Notes: generated by a model from the sequence alone, not told the origin. 64,000 bases of DNA from SZUA-320 sp963707875 (GCA_963707875.1 CAVPRU010000003.1:372001-436000), one strand, 5' to 3'. Shown: positions 17,746 through 27,263, counted from the stretch's first letter. Program-made: numbers and translations.

Positions 17746-19065
17746 TCAGTCCAGCACCCCACTCGCCCGCAGGGCTCCGATCGATTCCCGATACGGTCGG
17801 AGCCCGGCCCCCAGCACCGCCACCGCGCCCACCAACCCGACCCCGGTCACCAGCGCCAGCGAATAGCGGAGCGCGGCATCGGCCTGGAACAGATAGTCGG
17901 TGGCCAGCGCCACCGCCGTCGGACCAAACCCCAGACCGACGATCGACACCACAAAGAGGTAGAGGGCCGACGCCTGGGCCCGCATCCGGCCGGGCACCAG
18001 CTCCTGGACCGCCGCCGCCGCGACCCCGAACGGCGCCGAGGCAAAGAAGCTCAGGGGAAAGATCCAGACCGCGGCCCCGAGGCCGGTCGGCATCAGCGGG
18101 GTGACCACGTCGCAGACCAGCAGGCCGAGCGCGGCATAGAGGCAGACCCGGATCTTGGCGTCCTCCACCCCCCGGCTCTGCATCCAGTCGGACAGCCTGC
18201 CGGCCAGCACCACCCCGGCAATCCCGAAGGTCAGGTTCGCGATCCCGAGCAGGTAGCCCGCCTGGGATACCGTCCAGCCGTGGGTCCGGACGAAGAAGGT
18301 GGGAAGCCAGGACCCCATCCCGTAGTTGGCGAGGGCAATCAGGGCGGCGCCGACATGATGGGTGCCGAATGTGGTCCGGTGCGCCTTGATGTGGGCGATC
18401 ACGTCGGCTACCGGGATCGCTTCGGCGCCGGGCGACTGGCGCGGCGGCTCCTTGACGGTCCACATCAGGGCGGCGATCAGCAGCCCCGGAATCCCGACCA
18501 CGAAGAACACCACCTGCCAGGGCCGCACCGCGCCCACCACCGGCACCAGCCAGTCGACTTCGCCCCCGACCGCGCCCACCACCGCGCCACCGATGATCTG
18601 GGCCAGCCCCACGCCGAGGTAGATCCCCATCGAGAAGGTCCCGATTGCGGTGCCCAGCTTCTCGCGCGGGAAGTAGTCGGCGATCATCGAATAGGCCGGC
18701 GGATGGAGCGCCGCCTCCCCGACCCCGACCCCGATCCGGGCCAGCAGCAGCTGGGAATAGTTTCGCGCCACCCCGCACAGCGCGGTCATCACCGACCAGA
18801 CCGCCACCCCGGCCGCGATGATCCCCCGCCGGCTCTTCGAATCGGCCAACCGGGCAATCGGGAACCCGAGCAGGGTATAGAGGATGGCAAACGAGAGCCC
18901 CAGCAGCAGGCTCATCTGGGTGTCGGTGATCGCCAGGTCGCGCCGGATCGGCCCCACCAGCAGGGTCAGGATCTGCCGGTCGACGAACGAGGAGATGTTG
19001 GCCAGGGTGAGCACCCCGACCACATACCAGGCGTATCGGGGGATCCGGACGGCGGGTGAAGGCAT
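17746..19065 (-). CDS. MFS transporter, spinster-like
   Basis: A 439-residue twelve-helix major facilitator. The N-terminal half carries the A-like loop (LGFPIARLADSKSRRGII) and a GVGVGEAALHPPAYSMIADYF stretch typical of the spinster/DHA-like anion and organic acid group. The first helix reads VVGVLTLANISSFVDRQIL, another hallmark of these transporters. The substrate is unknown; spinster-type bacterial members carry aromatic or sugar acids. I take the ATG at 19065, with GGGGTGA about 9 bases upstream; a TTG two codons earlier is possible. It is divergent from the gene at 19204, with a repeat array between. Confidence 0.88.
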   Translation of the reverse strand: MPSPAVRIPRYAWYVVGVLTLANISSFVDRQILTLLVGPIRRDLAITDTQMSLLLGLSFAILYTLLGFPIARLADSKSRRGIIAAGVAVWSVMTALCGVARNYSQLLLARIGVGVGEAALHPPAYSMIADYFPREKLGTAIGTFSMGIYLGVGLAQIIGGAVVGAVGGEVDWLVPVVGAVRPWQVVFFVVGIPGLLIAALMWTVKEPPRQSPGAEAIPVADVIAHIKAHRTTFGTHHVGAALIALANYGMGSWLPTFFVRTHGWTVSQAGYLLGIANLTFGIAGVVLAGRLSDWMQSRGVEDAKIRVCLYAALGLLVCDVVTPLMPTGLGAAVWIFPLSFFASAPFGVAAAAVQELVPGRMRAQASALYLFVVSIVGLGFGPTAVALATDYLFQADAALRYSLALVTGVGLVGAVAVLGAGLRPYRESIGALRASGVLD

Positions 19066-19112
19066 CTTCAAGAGTCACCCCGGGGACGGACTTGGCACAA
19101 CCCGGGGCCACC

Positions 19113-19187
19113 CGGTACAATCCGACCGCCACTCGAACGGTACTATCCGACAGCGACTCGAGCAGCAGGATCGGACCGCCACCCGAA
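19113..19187. repeat. Three tandem 25-bp repeats in a divergent promoter region
   Basis: Units start at 19113, 19138 and 19163. Unit 2 matches unit 1 at 21 of 25 bases and unit 3 at 19 of 25; the best conserved core is CCGACCGCCACTCGAA. The array sits between the MFS gene (minus, start 19065) and the TTG start at 19204, so a regulator-binding array is possible. Confidence 0.7.
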
Positions 19188-19203
19188 CTGGAGCGAATCA
19201 CAT

Positions 19204-19698
19204 TTGACGCTGCGACACCTCTGGCTGGGAACCGCCTTGCTGTCCTTGGCTTGCGGGGACCGGACCGAGACCCCGGTTCCCCCCGCTCCGCCACCGATCC
19301 AGGCCCCCGCCTCGGTCATGGGGGAGATCGTCGGCCGGAACGTGATCTGGGGCGACCTGTTCGCCCGGGGAGACGCCGAGGGGCTGGCCCAGCTGTATGC
19401 CGCCAACGCGGTGCTGATGACCCCGCAGGGCGACCTGGTCGGCACCGACGCCATCCGGGATCACTTCATTCTGCTGTTCGCGACCCGCACCGACACCATC
19501 CTCGGCACCAACACCGCCACCGAGGCCCTCGACGTGGCCGGCAACTCGGCCTACGAAACCGGTACCCTGGCTCGGACGGTGCGACCGCTGGGCGACACTA
19601 CCACTCCGCCGCGGGAGGCGCGACTGCGGTACTCGACCTGGTGGGAGCGGGCTCCGGACGGTCAGTGGCTGATTCGCCGCAGCCTGCGGGCGCCCTGA
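19204..19698 (+). CDS. Lipoprotein with SnoaL/NTF2-like (DUF4440) domain
   Basis: A 164-residue protein with a short lipoprotein signal (LLSLACGD, Cys about residue 17) and an NTF2-like domain. Characteristic parts are LFARGDAEGLAQLYAANAVLMTPQG in the first helices, IRDHF and YSTWWERAPDGQWLIRRSL at the end. Such domains bind small molecules or act as isomerases; no catalytic pair can be named. The start is a TTG at 19204, with GGAG about 11 bases ahead. It lies 4 bases from coaA and is likely to be cotranscribed. Confidence 0.8.
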   Translation: MTLRHLWLGTALLSLACGDRTETPVPPAPPPIQAPASVMGEIVGRNVIWGDLFARGDAEGLAQLYAANAVLMTPQGDLVGTDAIRDHFILLFATRTDTILGTNTATEALDVAGNSAYETGTLARTVRPLGDTTTPPREARLRYSTWWERAPDGQWLIRRSLRAP

Positions 19699-19702
19699 CC
19701 CG

Positions 19703-20653
19703 ATGACCCTTCGGCTGCCGCAGCCTTCGCCGTTCCGGACCCTGACCCGCGCCCAGTGGAAGCGCCGGCGCGCCGAGACGCCGCTCACCCTGACCGACGA
19801 AGACCTCGACCGGCTCCGCGGGGTCAACGAACCGATCTCGCTCCGCGAGGTCACCGACATCTACCTGCCGCTGTCGCGCCTGCTGAGCTTCCACGTCCGG
19901 GCGGTGCAGGAGCTCCACGACTCGACCGGCCAGTTCCTCAACAACAAGGCACCCAAGGTCCCCTTCATCCTCGGGATTGCCGGGAGCGTGGCGGTCGGCA
20001 AGAGCACCACGGCCCGGGTGCTCCAGGCATTGCTGGCCCGGTGGCCCGGACATCCCCGGGTGGATCTGGTCACCACCGACGGGTTCCTCTATCCGAACCG
20101 GGTCCTCAAGCGCCGCGGCCTGATGCAGCGGAAGGGATTCCCCGAGAGCTACGACCTGCGGAAGCTGATCCAGTTCCTGGCCGCGGTGAAGTCGGGACGG
20201 GCCGCGGTCGAGGCGCCGGTCTACTCCCACCTGACCTATGATGTGGTGCGGGGCCGCAAGCTGGTGATCCACCGGCCCGACATCCTGATCCTCGAGGGGC
20301 TCGGCGTGCTGCACACCGGGACCGCCCAGCCCGGGAACGGGCCCCAGGTGTTCGTCTCCGACTTCTTCGACTTCTCGATCTACGTCGACGCCGAGGAATC
20401 CGATATCCGCCGGTGGTTCGTGGACCGGTTCCTGACCTTCCGGAGCACCGCCTTCCGCGATCCCAAGTCGTACTTCCACCGCTTTGCCGACCTGACCACC
20501 CCGGCGGCCAAGCGGATGGCCGCCCAGGTCTGGCGCGAGATCAACGGACCCAACCTTCGCCAGAGCATTCTGCCGACCCGGACCCGGGCCAATCTCATCC
20601 TCGAGAAGGGCCGGGATCACAGCATTCACCGGGTCCGGCTCCGTCGCCTCTGA
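19703..20653 (+). CDS. coaA: Type I pantothenate kinase
   Basis: A 316-residue kinase for the first step of coenzyme A synthesis (pantothenate + ATP to 4'-phosphopantothenate). The P-loop reads GIAGSVAVGKSTTAR at about residues 90-104. LVTTDGFLYPN and RKGFPESYD are the diagnostic substrate motifs, followed by YSHLTYDVV and ILEGLGVL. The length equals that of bacterial CoaA. This is the only clear housekeeping biosynthetic gene in this part of the window. The ATG at 19703 follows the preceding stop by 4 bases. Confidence 0.96.
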   Translation: MTLRLPQPSPFRTLTRAQWKRRRAETPLTLTDEDLDRLRGVNEPISLREVTDIYLPLSRLLSFHVRAVQELHDSTGQFLNNKAPKVPFILGIAGSVAVGKSTTARVLQALLARWPGHPRVDLVTTDGFLYPNRVLKRRGLMQRKGFPESYDLRKLIQFLAAVKSGRAAVEAPVYSHLTYDVVRGRKLVIHRPDILILEGLGVLHTGTAQPGNGPQVFVSDFFDFSIYVDAEESDIRRWFVDRFLTFRSTAFRDPKSYFHRFADLTTPAAKRMAAQVWREINGPNLRQSILPTRTRANLILEKGRDHSIHRVRLRRL

Positions 20654-20681
20654 CCCTTCCCTCCACGCTGGAATCCCCGTC

Positions 20682-22716
20682 ATGAAGCTCTCGATCCTGT
20701 TGCTGGGCTCACTCGCCATCGCCACTCCCGCTGGCGGCTCAGATTCCCGGCACCCGCACCCTGACCGTGGACGACCTGTTCGCGCTCCAGCGGGTGTCCG
20801 ACCCGCAGGTCAGCCCCGACGGCCGGTGGGTGGCCTATGTCGTGGGGACCACGACCCTCAAGGACGAGAAGAGCGTCAGCCGGATCTGGATGATGCCCCT
20901 CGCCGGCGGCGATCCGATTCCGATGACCACGAAGGGTGGCTCGGCCTCCTCCCCCCGCTGGAGCCCGGACGGCAAGTCGCTCGGGTTCCTGGCCGCACGC
21001 CAGGAAGGGAAGACCCAGGTCTGGACCCTCAATCGTCAGGGCGGCGAGGCGGAGCAGCTCACCGAGGTCAAGCAGGGCGTCAGCGGGTTCGAGTGGAGTC
21101 CGGACGGGGGACGCCTCGCTCTGCTGATCAGCGACATGAACCCGGAGGAGCGGGGGGACACCAGCTGGATCGGGCGGGCGGCCAAGACGCCGGAGCCCTG
21201 GGTGATGGACCGGCTTCAGTTCAAGCGGGACAACATCGGCTACCTGAACGACCAGCGGACCCATCTATACGTCTTTGACGTCGCGGGCAAGAAGCTGCGG
21301 CAGCTGACCGAGGGCGCCTGGGATGACGGGAGCCCGGCGTGGAGTCCGGACGGGCGGTCGATCGCGTTCGTCAGCAACCGCGACTCGGTGGACGGGACCT
21401 ACAACTCCGAATATCTGGATCGTTAGCGCCGACGACACGACCAGAGGCACGTCGACTCGGCGGCTGACCACCAACGGCGGGCAGGACGGGTCGCCAGCCT
21501 GGAGCCCGGACGGCGAAGTGGATCGCCTATACCACTCAGCCGTCTACCGAACCGGTGGCCCTGATCTATGATCCAAGCCAGCTGGCGATTATTGCCGCCT
21601 CGGGCGGGCACCCCTCGGCTGGTCACAAAGAGCCTCGACCGCGACCTCAGCCGCCCCCGCTGGACCCCGGATGGCAGCCGGATCTTCGCGAGCTGGAGGA
21701 CAGCGGCGACGAGCACCTGGTGTCGATCGACGCCCAGAGTGGTACCATGACCAGGACTGATCGCGGGACCAGGACTGTAGGCGCCTGGTCCCTGGCACCC
21801 GACGGCACCCCGGTGGCGATCATCTCCGAACCGCATCTGCCGGGCGAGACTCTTCGTGGCCCGGAACAGCGGACTCACTCGGCTGACCCACGTCAACCAG
21901 ACCCTGGTGGACTCGCTCCGGCTGGGCGAGGTCCGCGACATCCACTTCAAGAGCAGGGATGGCACGGCGGTCGAGGCCTTCGTCTACACCCCGCCCGACT
22001 ACGTGGCCGGTCAGCGGTACCCTACGCTGTTGCGGATCCATGGCGGTCCGGTGTCGCAGTACGACCGGGGGTTCAACTTCGAGGCCCAGCTGTTCGCGGC
22101 CAACGGGTATGTGGTGGTGATGACCAATCCCCGCGGGTCGAGTGGTTACGGCAGCAAGTTCGCGCGGGCCATCATGGCCGACTGGGGGACCAAGGATTTC
22201 GAGGACGTGATGGCGGCGGTGGACGAGACTATCCGGCTGGGCTATGCCGATCCGGACCGGCTGGGGGTGGGTGGCTGGTCGTACGGCGGGATCCTCACCA
22301 ACTATGTCATCACCAAGAGCACCCGGTTCAAGGGAGCGGTGACCGGGGCCAGCGAGGTGCTCTACACCGCCAACTACGGCCACGACCACTATCAGTATCT
22401 CTGGGAGATCGAGATGGGGTTGCCGTGGGAGAACCAGAAGGAGTGGGATCGGATCAGTCCGTTCTGGAGCGTGGACAAGATCGCCACGCCGACCCTGATC
22501 ATGGGTGGCGAGAAGGACTGGAACGTCCCGATCCTCAACTCGGAGCAGCTCTACCAGGCGCTCAAGCGGCTGGGGCGGACGACACAGCTGGTGGTGTATC
22601 CGGGCCAGCACCATGGGATCCAGAAGCCGAGCTATCAGAAGGACCGATTGCAGCGGTATCTGGAGTGGTATGCCAAGTACGTGAAGACGGCCAGTGGCAA
22701 CGCGACATCTCCGTAG
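20682..22716 (+). pseudogene. S9 family peptidase (prolyl oligopeptidase type), about six frameshifts
   Basis: A secreted S9C-type peptidase of about 675 residues if repaired. The signal peptide starts at 20682. The propeller half, with repeated SPDGRW/WSPDGK strands, is broken near 20732, 21412, 21515, 21607 and 21843 (probable insertions) and near 21693 (probable deletion). The catalytic half from about 21856 is intact: LRIHGGP, MTNPRGSSGYG, GGWSYGGILT (nucleophile Ser), GGEKDWNVP (Asp) and GQHHGI (His). Six lesions within 1.1 kb, beside a perfectly conserved hydrolase domain, look more like sequence errors or very recent decay than long-term drift. The stop overlaps the next lipoprotein start. 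Confidence 0.85.
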
Positions 22717-23062
22717 CGCGGCCTTCCTGTCGGCTGTCGGCGTAGCCGCGTTGTCGGGGTGCGGGGTCCTGACGGATGGGACCGTCTGCACCACCGAGTT
22801 CAGGCCGGGCATCGTGCTGGAGATCGTCGATATCGTGACCGGGGTCAGTCCTCTCGTCCCGTCGGTGATCACCGTGACCGATGGGTCGTTCGAAGAGCGG
22901 TACCCACCGGCCGGGGTCGCGGGCGTGGTCCTCCCGGAATACCGTTTCGCGGGCGAACGGTCCGGCCGCTATTCGATCCTGGTGGAGACCCCGGGGTACC
23001 TGGACTGGTCCACGTCGAACATCCAGGGTCCGCAAGGACGAGTGCCACGTGACAGACCGTGA
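22694..23062 (+). CDS. Small lipoprotein of unknown function, C-terminus uncertain
   Basis: A 122-residue protein starting at a GTG inside the S9 gene tail (23-base overlap), with a signal peptide and lipobox ALSGCG at about residues 19-24. The mature part (VDIVTGVSPLV, VTDGSFEERYPP, RSGRYSILVETPGYLDW) resembles a carboxypeptidase-regulatory-like beta sandwich. The last residues differ from what such domains show. Shifting frame near 23028 would give VRKDECHVTD, a more typical ending with a conserved Cys, so a one-base insertion in the GGG there is possible. Function unknown. Confidence 0.65.
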   Translation: MATRHLRSAAFLSAVGVAALSGCGVLTDGTVCTTEFRPGIVLEIVDIVTGVSPLVPSVITVTDGSFEERYPPAGVAGVVLPEYRFAGERSGRYSILVETPGYLDWSTSNIQGPQGRVPRDRP

Positions 23063-23133
23063 GGATCACGGCTCGGCTCAAGCGGTGACCCTCAGCCTGC
23101 AATACTCGTCATGCCGCCCCCGACCAGCCCCGG

Positions 23134-23166
23134 TTTGCCAGGTCTCAAGGGAAACCGCTACCTTTG
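23134..23166 (+). promoter_or_regulatory. TTTG-N21-TAnnTTTG promoter upstream of toxin-antitoxin pair
   Basis: TTTG at 23134-23137, a 21-base spacer and TACCTTTG at 23159-23166 match the -33/-7 consensus known from Bacteroidota, whose phylum neighbours use a related sigma factor. The antitoxin ATG follows at 23194. Confidence 0.5.
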
Positions 23167-23193
23167 AGGCAGCACTTCCCTGGAGTGGACCCG

Positions 23194-23415
23194 ATGACCC
23201 GCGAAACCCTCGAAGCTCAGCTTCGCCGTTTGCGGCCGGAGGACCGGGCCCACCTCGCTCGCGTGCTCCTTGAAAGCCTCGACGACGAGCTGGAGCTCGA
23301 CCCGGCGTGGCTGGAGGAGGCCGAGCGTCGGGCCGCGGAGTTGCTCGCTGGCACGGTGGAAGTAGTTCCAGCCGCAGACGCTTTCGCCAATGCCCGCCGC
23401 CGCCTCACCGGATGA
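23194..23415 (+). CDS. Antitoxin, addiction-module component family
   Basis: A 73-residue helical protein of the TIGR02574-like addiction module component family. It has an N-terminal LRRLRPEDRAHLARVLLESL helix pair, an acidic centre (DDELELDPAWLEEAERRAAELL) and a basic tail. These proteins neutralise a partner RelE/ParE toxin, encoded directly downstream with a 4-base ATGA overlap. The ATG at 23194 has TGGAGTGG upstream; a GTG-type start ten codons earlier lacks support. The TTTG/TAnnTTTG promoter precedes it. A near-identical fragment of this module is at 47302-47430. Confidence 0.85.
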   Translation: MTRETLEAQLRRLRPEDRAHLARVLLESLDDELELDPAWLEEAERRAAELLAGTVEVVPAADAFANARRRLTG

Positions 23416-23726
23416 CCATTGGCTTTCACCCGCTTGCCAATCAAGAGCTTACCGAGGCCGGCCGGTTCTATGAGGCCCGGGCGGAGGGGTTAGGGTCGCG
23501 GTTTCTCGACGCCGCGGAGCGGGCCGTGCACCTGCTCGAGGCCCATCCCGAGTTGGGAAGGCCACTGTCGAAGTCCATTCGAGGCCTCCCCGTACCGCAG
23601 TTTCCGTACACCGTGGTGTATCGCGTCGAGTCAGACCGGACAAGAGCGCCCATCTTGCGGCTCCGCCGCAAGCGCCCTCGCAGCCGAAATCCGATCCGGG
23701 GCGAGATCGCCGACTACTACGATTGA
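23412..23726 (+). CDS. RelE/ParE-type toxin
   Basis: A 104-residue ribonuclease- or gyrase-type toxin fold. The N-terminal FHPLANQELTEAGRFYEARAEGLGSRFLDAAERAV is the classic ParE helix pair, followed by HPELGRPL and RGLPVPQFPYTVVYRVESD. The usual ending (an ILAVAH..RRP.YW segment) is replaced by ILRLRRKRPRSRN, so a frameshift near 23655 may have altered the last 25 residues, which carry active residues in relatives. The start overlaps the antitoxin stop. Whether it acts on mRNA or gyrase is not readable. Confidence 0.8.
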   Translation: MTIGFHPLANQELTEAGRFYEARAEGLGSRFLDAAERAVHLLEAHPELGRPLSKSIRGLPVPQFPYTVVYRVESDRTRAPILRLRRKRPRSRNPIRGEIADYYD

Positions 23727-23755
23727 GGTGATGGAGGACAGTATGGTTCGCATTC

Positions 23756-23866
23756 CCACGCCTGGCCAAGTACTCTGGCACGACCGCGGACCTCTGGATG
23801 AACCCGCAGCTCCGCTGGGACCTCTATCATGCCCAGGCCGCCGAGGCTCGGGACTTGGACCGATGA
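23756..23866 (+). pseudogene. Fragment of a HigA-type antitoxin C-terminus
   Basis: One frame reads RLAKYSGTTADLWMNPQLRW and continues DLYHAQAAEARDL to a TGA at 23864. This resembles the end of HigA/XRE antitoxins (LAK.FGTSPEFWLNLQ..YDL). The helix-turn-helix part and a start codon are missing. It fills the gap between the ParE-like toxin and the kinase. Confidence 0.45.
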
Positions 23867-23882
23867 CCGGCCGCCAGGCCTC

Positions 23883-26477
23883 ATGAGCCTCGAGCGCCTC
23901 AAAACAGCCCTGTCCGACAAGTACCTGATCGAGCGCGAGCTCGGCCAGGGCGGCATGGCCACGGTCTACCTGGCGCAGGACCTCAAGCACGACCGCAAGG
24001 TCGCCCTCAAGGTCCTCAAGCCCGAACTCGCCGCCGTGATCGGCGCCGACCGGTTCGTGGTCGAGATCAAGACCACGGCGGCGCTCCAGCATCCCCACAT
24101 CCTGCCCCTGTTCGACTCTGGCACCGGCGACGGGTTCCTCTATTACGTCATGCCGTTCATCGACGGGGAAACGCTCCGCGCCAAGCTCGACCGGGAAACG
24201 CAGCTCGGCATCGACGAAGCCGTAAAGATCACCACGGCCGTCGCCGATGCTCTCGACTACGCCCACCGCCACGGCGTCATCCACCGCGACATCAAGCCCG
24301 AGAACATCCTGCTCCACGACGGCCGGCCCATGGTGGCCGACTTCGGCATTGCCCTCGCCCTGAGCGCGGCCGCCGGCGGCCGGATGACCGAGACCGGCAT
24401 GAGCCTCGGCACGCCGCACTACATGAGCCCCGAGCAGGCCACCGCCGAGAAGGAGATCACCGCCCGCTCCGACGTGTACTCGCTGGGCAGTGTGCTGTAC
24501 GAGATGCTCACCGGCAATCCGCCGCACACCGGCGCCTCGGCCCAGCAGATCATCATGAAGATCGTGACCGAGGAGGCCGCTCCGGTCACCGCGATGCGGA
24601 AGGCGGTGCCACCCAACGTGGCGGCCGCGGTCGCCAAGTCGCTCGAGAAGCTGCCGGCCGACCGGTTTGCCACGGCAGCAGAGTTCGGGGCCGCCCTCGC
24701 GGACCTCAACTTCGTCTCGACCTCCACCACGTGCAGTCTGCCGCGGGCCACCGCCGCAGCCGGCTGGCGACCATCGCACCATGGGTGTGGCCGGCGTGGC
24801 GCTGGTGGCCGGATTGCTGGCCGGCGCACGCCTGCTGGCCCCGAAGGCCGAGATCCGGCCCCTCCGTCTCTCGGTCCCGGTGCCTGCCGAGTCGCCGCCG
24901 GTGGCCATTCGACTCTCGCCCGACGGCGGGACCCTGGCCTACGTCAGTGGTCAGGGCGACCGCCTCTCGATCTACACCCGGCGGCTCGACGGGTTGCAGG
25001 CGAGCCGGCTCGAAGGGACGGACGATGCCTTCACCATCAGCTTCTCCCCCGACGGCCAGACGATCGCGTTTCTGGGCAGCACCGGCGGACCGCGCAAGGT
25101 GCCCAGCGCCGGCGGCGCGTCCATCGCCATCCCGGTCGAGGGTGGGATCGGCCTCACCGGGATCGAGTTTGCCGGACCCGACCGGTTCGTGGTGGCCACC
25201 GGGGGCGCCCTCGCCACCCTGGCGCCCAATGGTGCGCTGACCCGATTCGCGGTGCCGGACTCGGCCACCGGCAATACCGCCTGGGCCCTGGACCAGGTGC
25301 TCCCCGATGGCTGGGTCCTGGCGCGCTATTGGCGGGATCGGCGCCCACTGGGCCGGTCCTGGCGATCAATCCAGGGACCGGGAAGCGGGTGATGGTGCTC
25401 GACGTGGACGTGGCGTGGATCGGGTACGCTGACGGCCTGCTCCTCTGGGCGCTGGGCGACGGGACCCTGTTCGGAGCCCCGTGGGATCTCAAGACCAAGG
25501 GCCCGGTGGGGCCCGGGACCCCGCTGGGGGCCACCGTGCTTTCGATTCTCGGGTTCCTGCCCCCGGTGACGGTGGGGTCCGGCGGACTGGCGTATGTCCC
25601 GACCCAGCCGCGCGCGCTGGTCCGGGTATCGCGATCGGGCCAGGCTGCCGTGCTGCTCGGGACCGACCGGTCGTATCACAACCCGCGGGTGTCGCCGGAC
25701 GGACGGCGCCTGTCGCTGGACTTTACCGAGCAGGAGCGTGACGTCTGGCTGTTCGACATCGCCGACTCCACCCTGACCCGGTTCGGGTTCGACTCTACCG
25801 CGCACGACGCCGAGTGGCTGCCCGACGGGAGCGGTCTGCTTTTCGTCGTGGCAACGGCCGGAATCTTCGGGGAGTACCGACGCCAGTTCGACAAGGGGGG
25901 GCGGGCGGATTCGGTGTTTGTCGGGACGGGCCAGCTCTCGATCCACGCCATTACTCGCGACCAGCGCACCGGCATCGGGGTGGTCGTCGAAGGCTCGACC
26001 TTCGACCTCGTCTCCATCGATCTCGACGACCCGGCGGGTGTCGACACCCTGCTGGGCACCCGCTACACGGAGGGGTGGCCCGCGCTCTCCCCCGACGAGC
26101 GGTGGCTCGCCTATCAGTCGGACGAGTCGGGTCGCATGGAGGTCTACCTCCGGGGCTGGCCGGATCTGGGATCCAAGGTGCAGGTGTCGCAGAACGGAGG
26201 CACCGAGCCGGCCTGGTCCCGCGACGGGAAGGAACTGTTCTACCGCTCCGGCGGAGGAGCGGAGCCGAAGCTGGTGTCGGCGACGATCGTGGGCGGACGG
26301 GTCCAGACCCGGACGGAGCTGTTCGGCGTCGGCCGGTATGAGTTCGCCACGCCACACCGGAACTTCGACGTCTTTCCCGACGGCCGATCGTTCGTCATGG
26401 TCCGGCAGGGCACGCCGGGACAGCTCGCGGAGATCGTCTACCTCCAGAACCTGTGGGGGCTGATGGCCGGGCGGTGA
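23883..26477 (+). CDS. Membrane Ser/Thr kinase with C-terminal TolB-like propeller, two compensating frameshifts
   Basis: An 864-codon open frame. The Hanks-type kinase spans residues about 15-275: GQGGMATVYLA (ATP loop), VALKVLK (Lys), HRDIKPENIL (catalytic loop), DFGIA, and SPEQA in the activation segment. Between about 24740 and 25335 the true coding frame is +1 relative to it; there lie a membrane helix (GVAGVALVAGLLAGARLL) and propeller strands (RLSPDGGTLAYVS, SFSPDGQTIAFLG). The original frame then resumes with VLAINPGTGKR, RVSPDGRRLSLDF and AWSRDGKELFYRS. No stop interrupts, but the peptide in the middle would be nonsense unless the indels are errors. This architecture is common in Gemmatimonadota and Acidobacteriota. 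Confidence 0.85.
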   Translation: MSLERLKTALSDKYLIERELGQGGMATVYLAQDLKHDRKVALKVLKPELAAVIGADRFVVEIKTTAALQHPHILPLFDSGTGDGFLYYVMPFIDGETLRAKLDRETQLGIDEAVKITTAVADALDYAHRHGVIHRDIKPENILLHDGRPMVADFGIALALSAAAGGRMTETGMSLGTPHYMSPEQATAEKEITARSDVYSLGSVLYEMLTGNPPHTGASAQQIIMKIVTEEAAPVTAMRKAVPPNVAAAVAKSLEKLPADRFATAAEFGAALADLNFVSTSTTCSLPRATAAAGWRPSHHGCGRRGAGGRIAGRRTPAGPEGRDPAPPSLGPGACRVAAGGHSTLARRRDPGLRQWSGRPPLDLHPAARRVAGEPARRDGRCLHHQLLPRRPDDRVSGQHRRTAQGAQRRRRVHRHPGRGWDRPHRDRVCRTRPVRGGHRGRPRHPGAQWCADPIRGAGLGHRQYRLGPGPGAPRWLGPGALLAGSAPTGPVLAINPGTGKRVMVLDVDVAWIGYADGLLLWALGDGTLFGAPWDLKTKGPVGPGTPLGATVLSILGFLPPVTVGSGGLAYVPTQPRALVRVSRSGQAAVLLGTDRSYHNPRVSPDGRRLSLDFTEQERDVWLFDIADSTLTRFGFDSTAHDAEWLPDGSGLLFVVATAGIFGEYRRQFDKGGRADSVFVGTGQLSIHAITRDQRTGIGVVVEGSTFDLVSIDLDDPAGVDTLLGTRYTEGWPALSPDERWLAYQSDESGRMEVYLRGWPDLGSKVQVSQNGGTEPAWSRDGKELFYRSGGGAEPKLVSATIVGGRVQTRTELFGVGRYEFATPHRNFDVFPDGRSFVMVRQGTPGQLAEIVYLQNLWGLMAGR

Positions 26478-26480
26478 GCG

Positions 26481-27263
26481 GTGGGCCCTCATCCTGCTCG
26501 ATCCCGCGACCGGCTGGTCATTGCCCATCGCGGGGCCTCGGCGGAGGCGCCGGAGAACACCCTGCCGGCGTTCGAGCTGGCGGTCCGGCAGGGGTGTGAC
26601 GCCTTCGAGCTGGATGTGCGGTTGACGAAGGACGGGGTGGCGGTGCTGATGCACGACCCCACCCTGGCCCGGACCTGTGGCAGTCCCGAGGCCGGTGGCG
26701 GACCTTACCTGGGACGAGGTCTGTGCCCGCGATGCCGGGGCGGGGTTCACCGCGGCGGATGGAAGCCATCCCTTTCGGGGGCCGAGGCATTCATCCGCCG
26801 GCGCTCTATCAGGTGCTTCGGGCCTTCCCCACCATGCCGATCCTGATCGAGTTGAAGGCCGTCGAGGCGCAGGACGAGGTGGCGGAGGTGCTGCTGGAGG
26901 AGCGGGCGGTGGAGCGGTGTGTGTCTGGCGTCGTTCCAGGACAAGGCACTCAGGGCCTTTCGGGAGCCGCCGTACCAGGTGGGGGCTAGCCGGCGGGATA
27001 TTCTGGGACTATACGTCAGGGCGAGGTTGGGGTTGCGGGTGGAGCCGCGGTGTCTGTGCTATGCGGTACCGGACCGGTGGAAGGGGCGGGTGGAGGTTCC
27101 GAGGGTTGAGGTGGTGGCGGCAGCCCGGGAGGCGGGTGTCCCGGTGCATGTCTGGACGGTGGATGAGCCGGACCGGGCAGTGGAGTTGTGGGATCGAGGG
27201 GTGTCGGGGATCATCACCAATCGGCCGGGGCGGATTAGAGCGGCCTCCGCCCAGGTGCGGTAA
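26481..27263 (+). pseudogene. Glycerophosphodiester phosphodiesterase, three frameshifts
   Basis: A GDPD TIM-barrel of about 260 residues, cleaving glycerophosphodiesters to glycerol 3-phosphate and alcohol. Visible motifs across frames are VIAHRGASAEAPENTL, FELDVRLTKDGV, LMHDPTLARTC, LIELKAV and VWTVDEPDRAVELWDRG. The frame changes near 26687 (C run), 26779 (GGGGG) and 26921, each consistent with one inserted base. The GTG at 26481 is 4 bases after the kinase stop. Two of the three lesions are in homopolymers, so this may be an intact gene with base-call errors. Confidence 0.8.
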
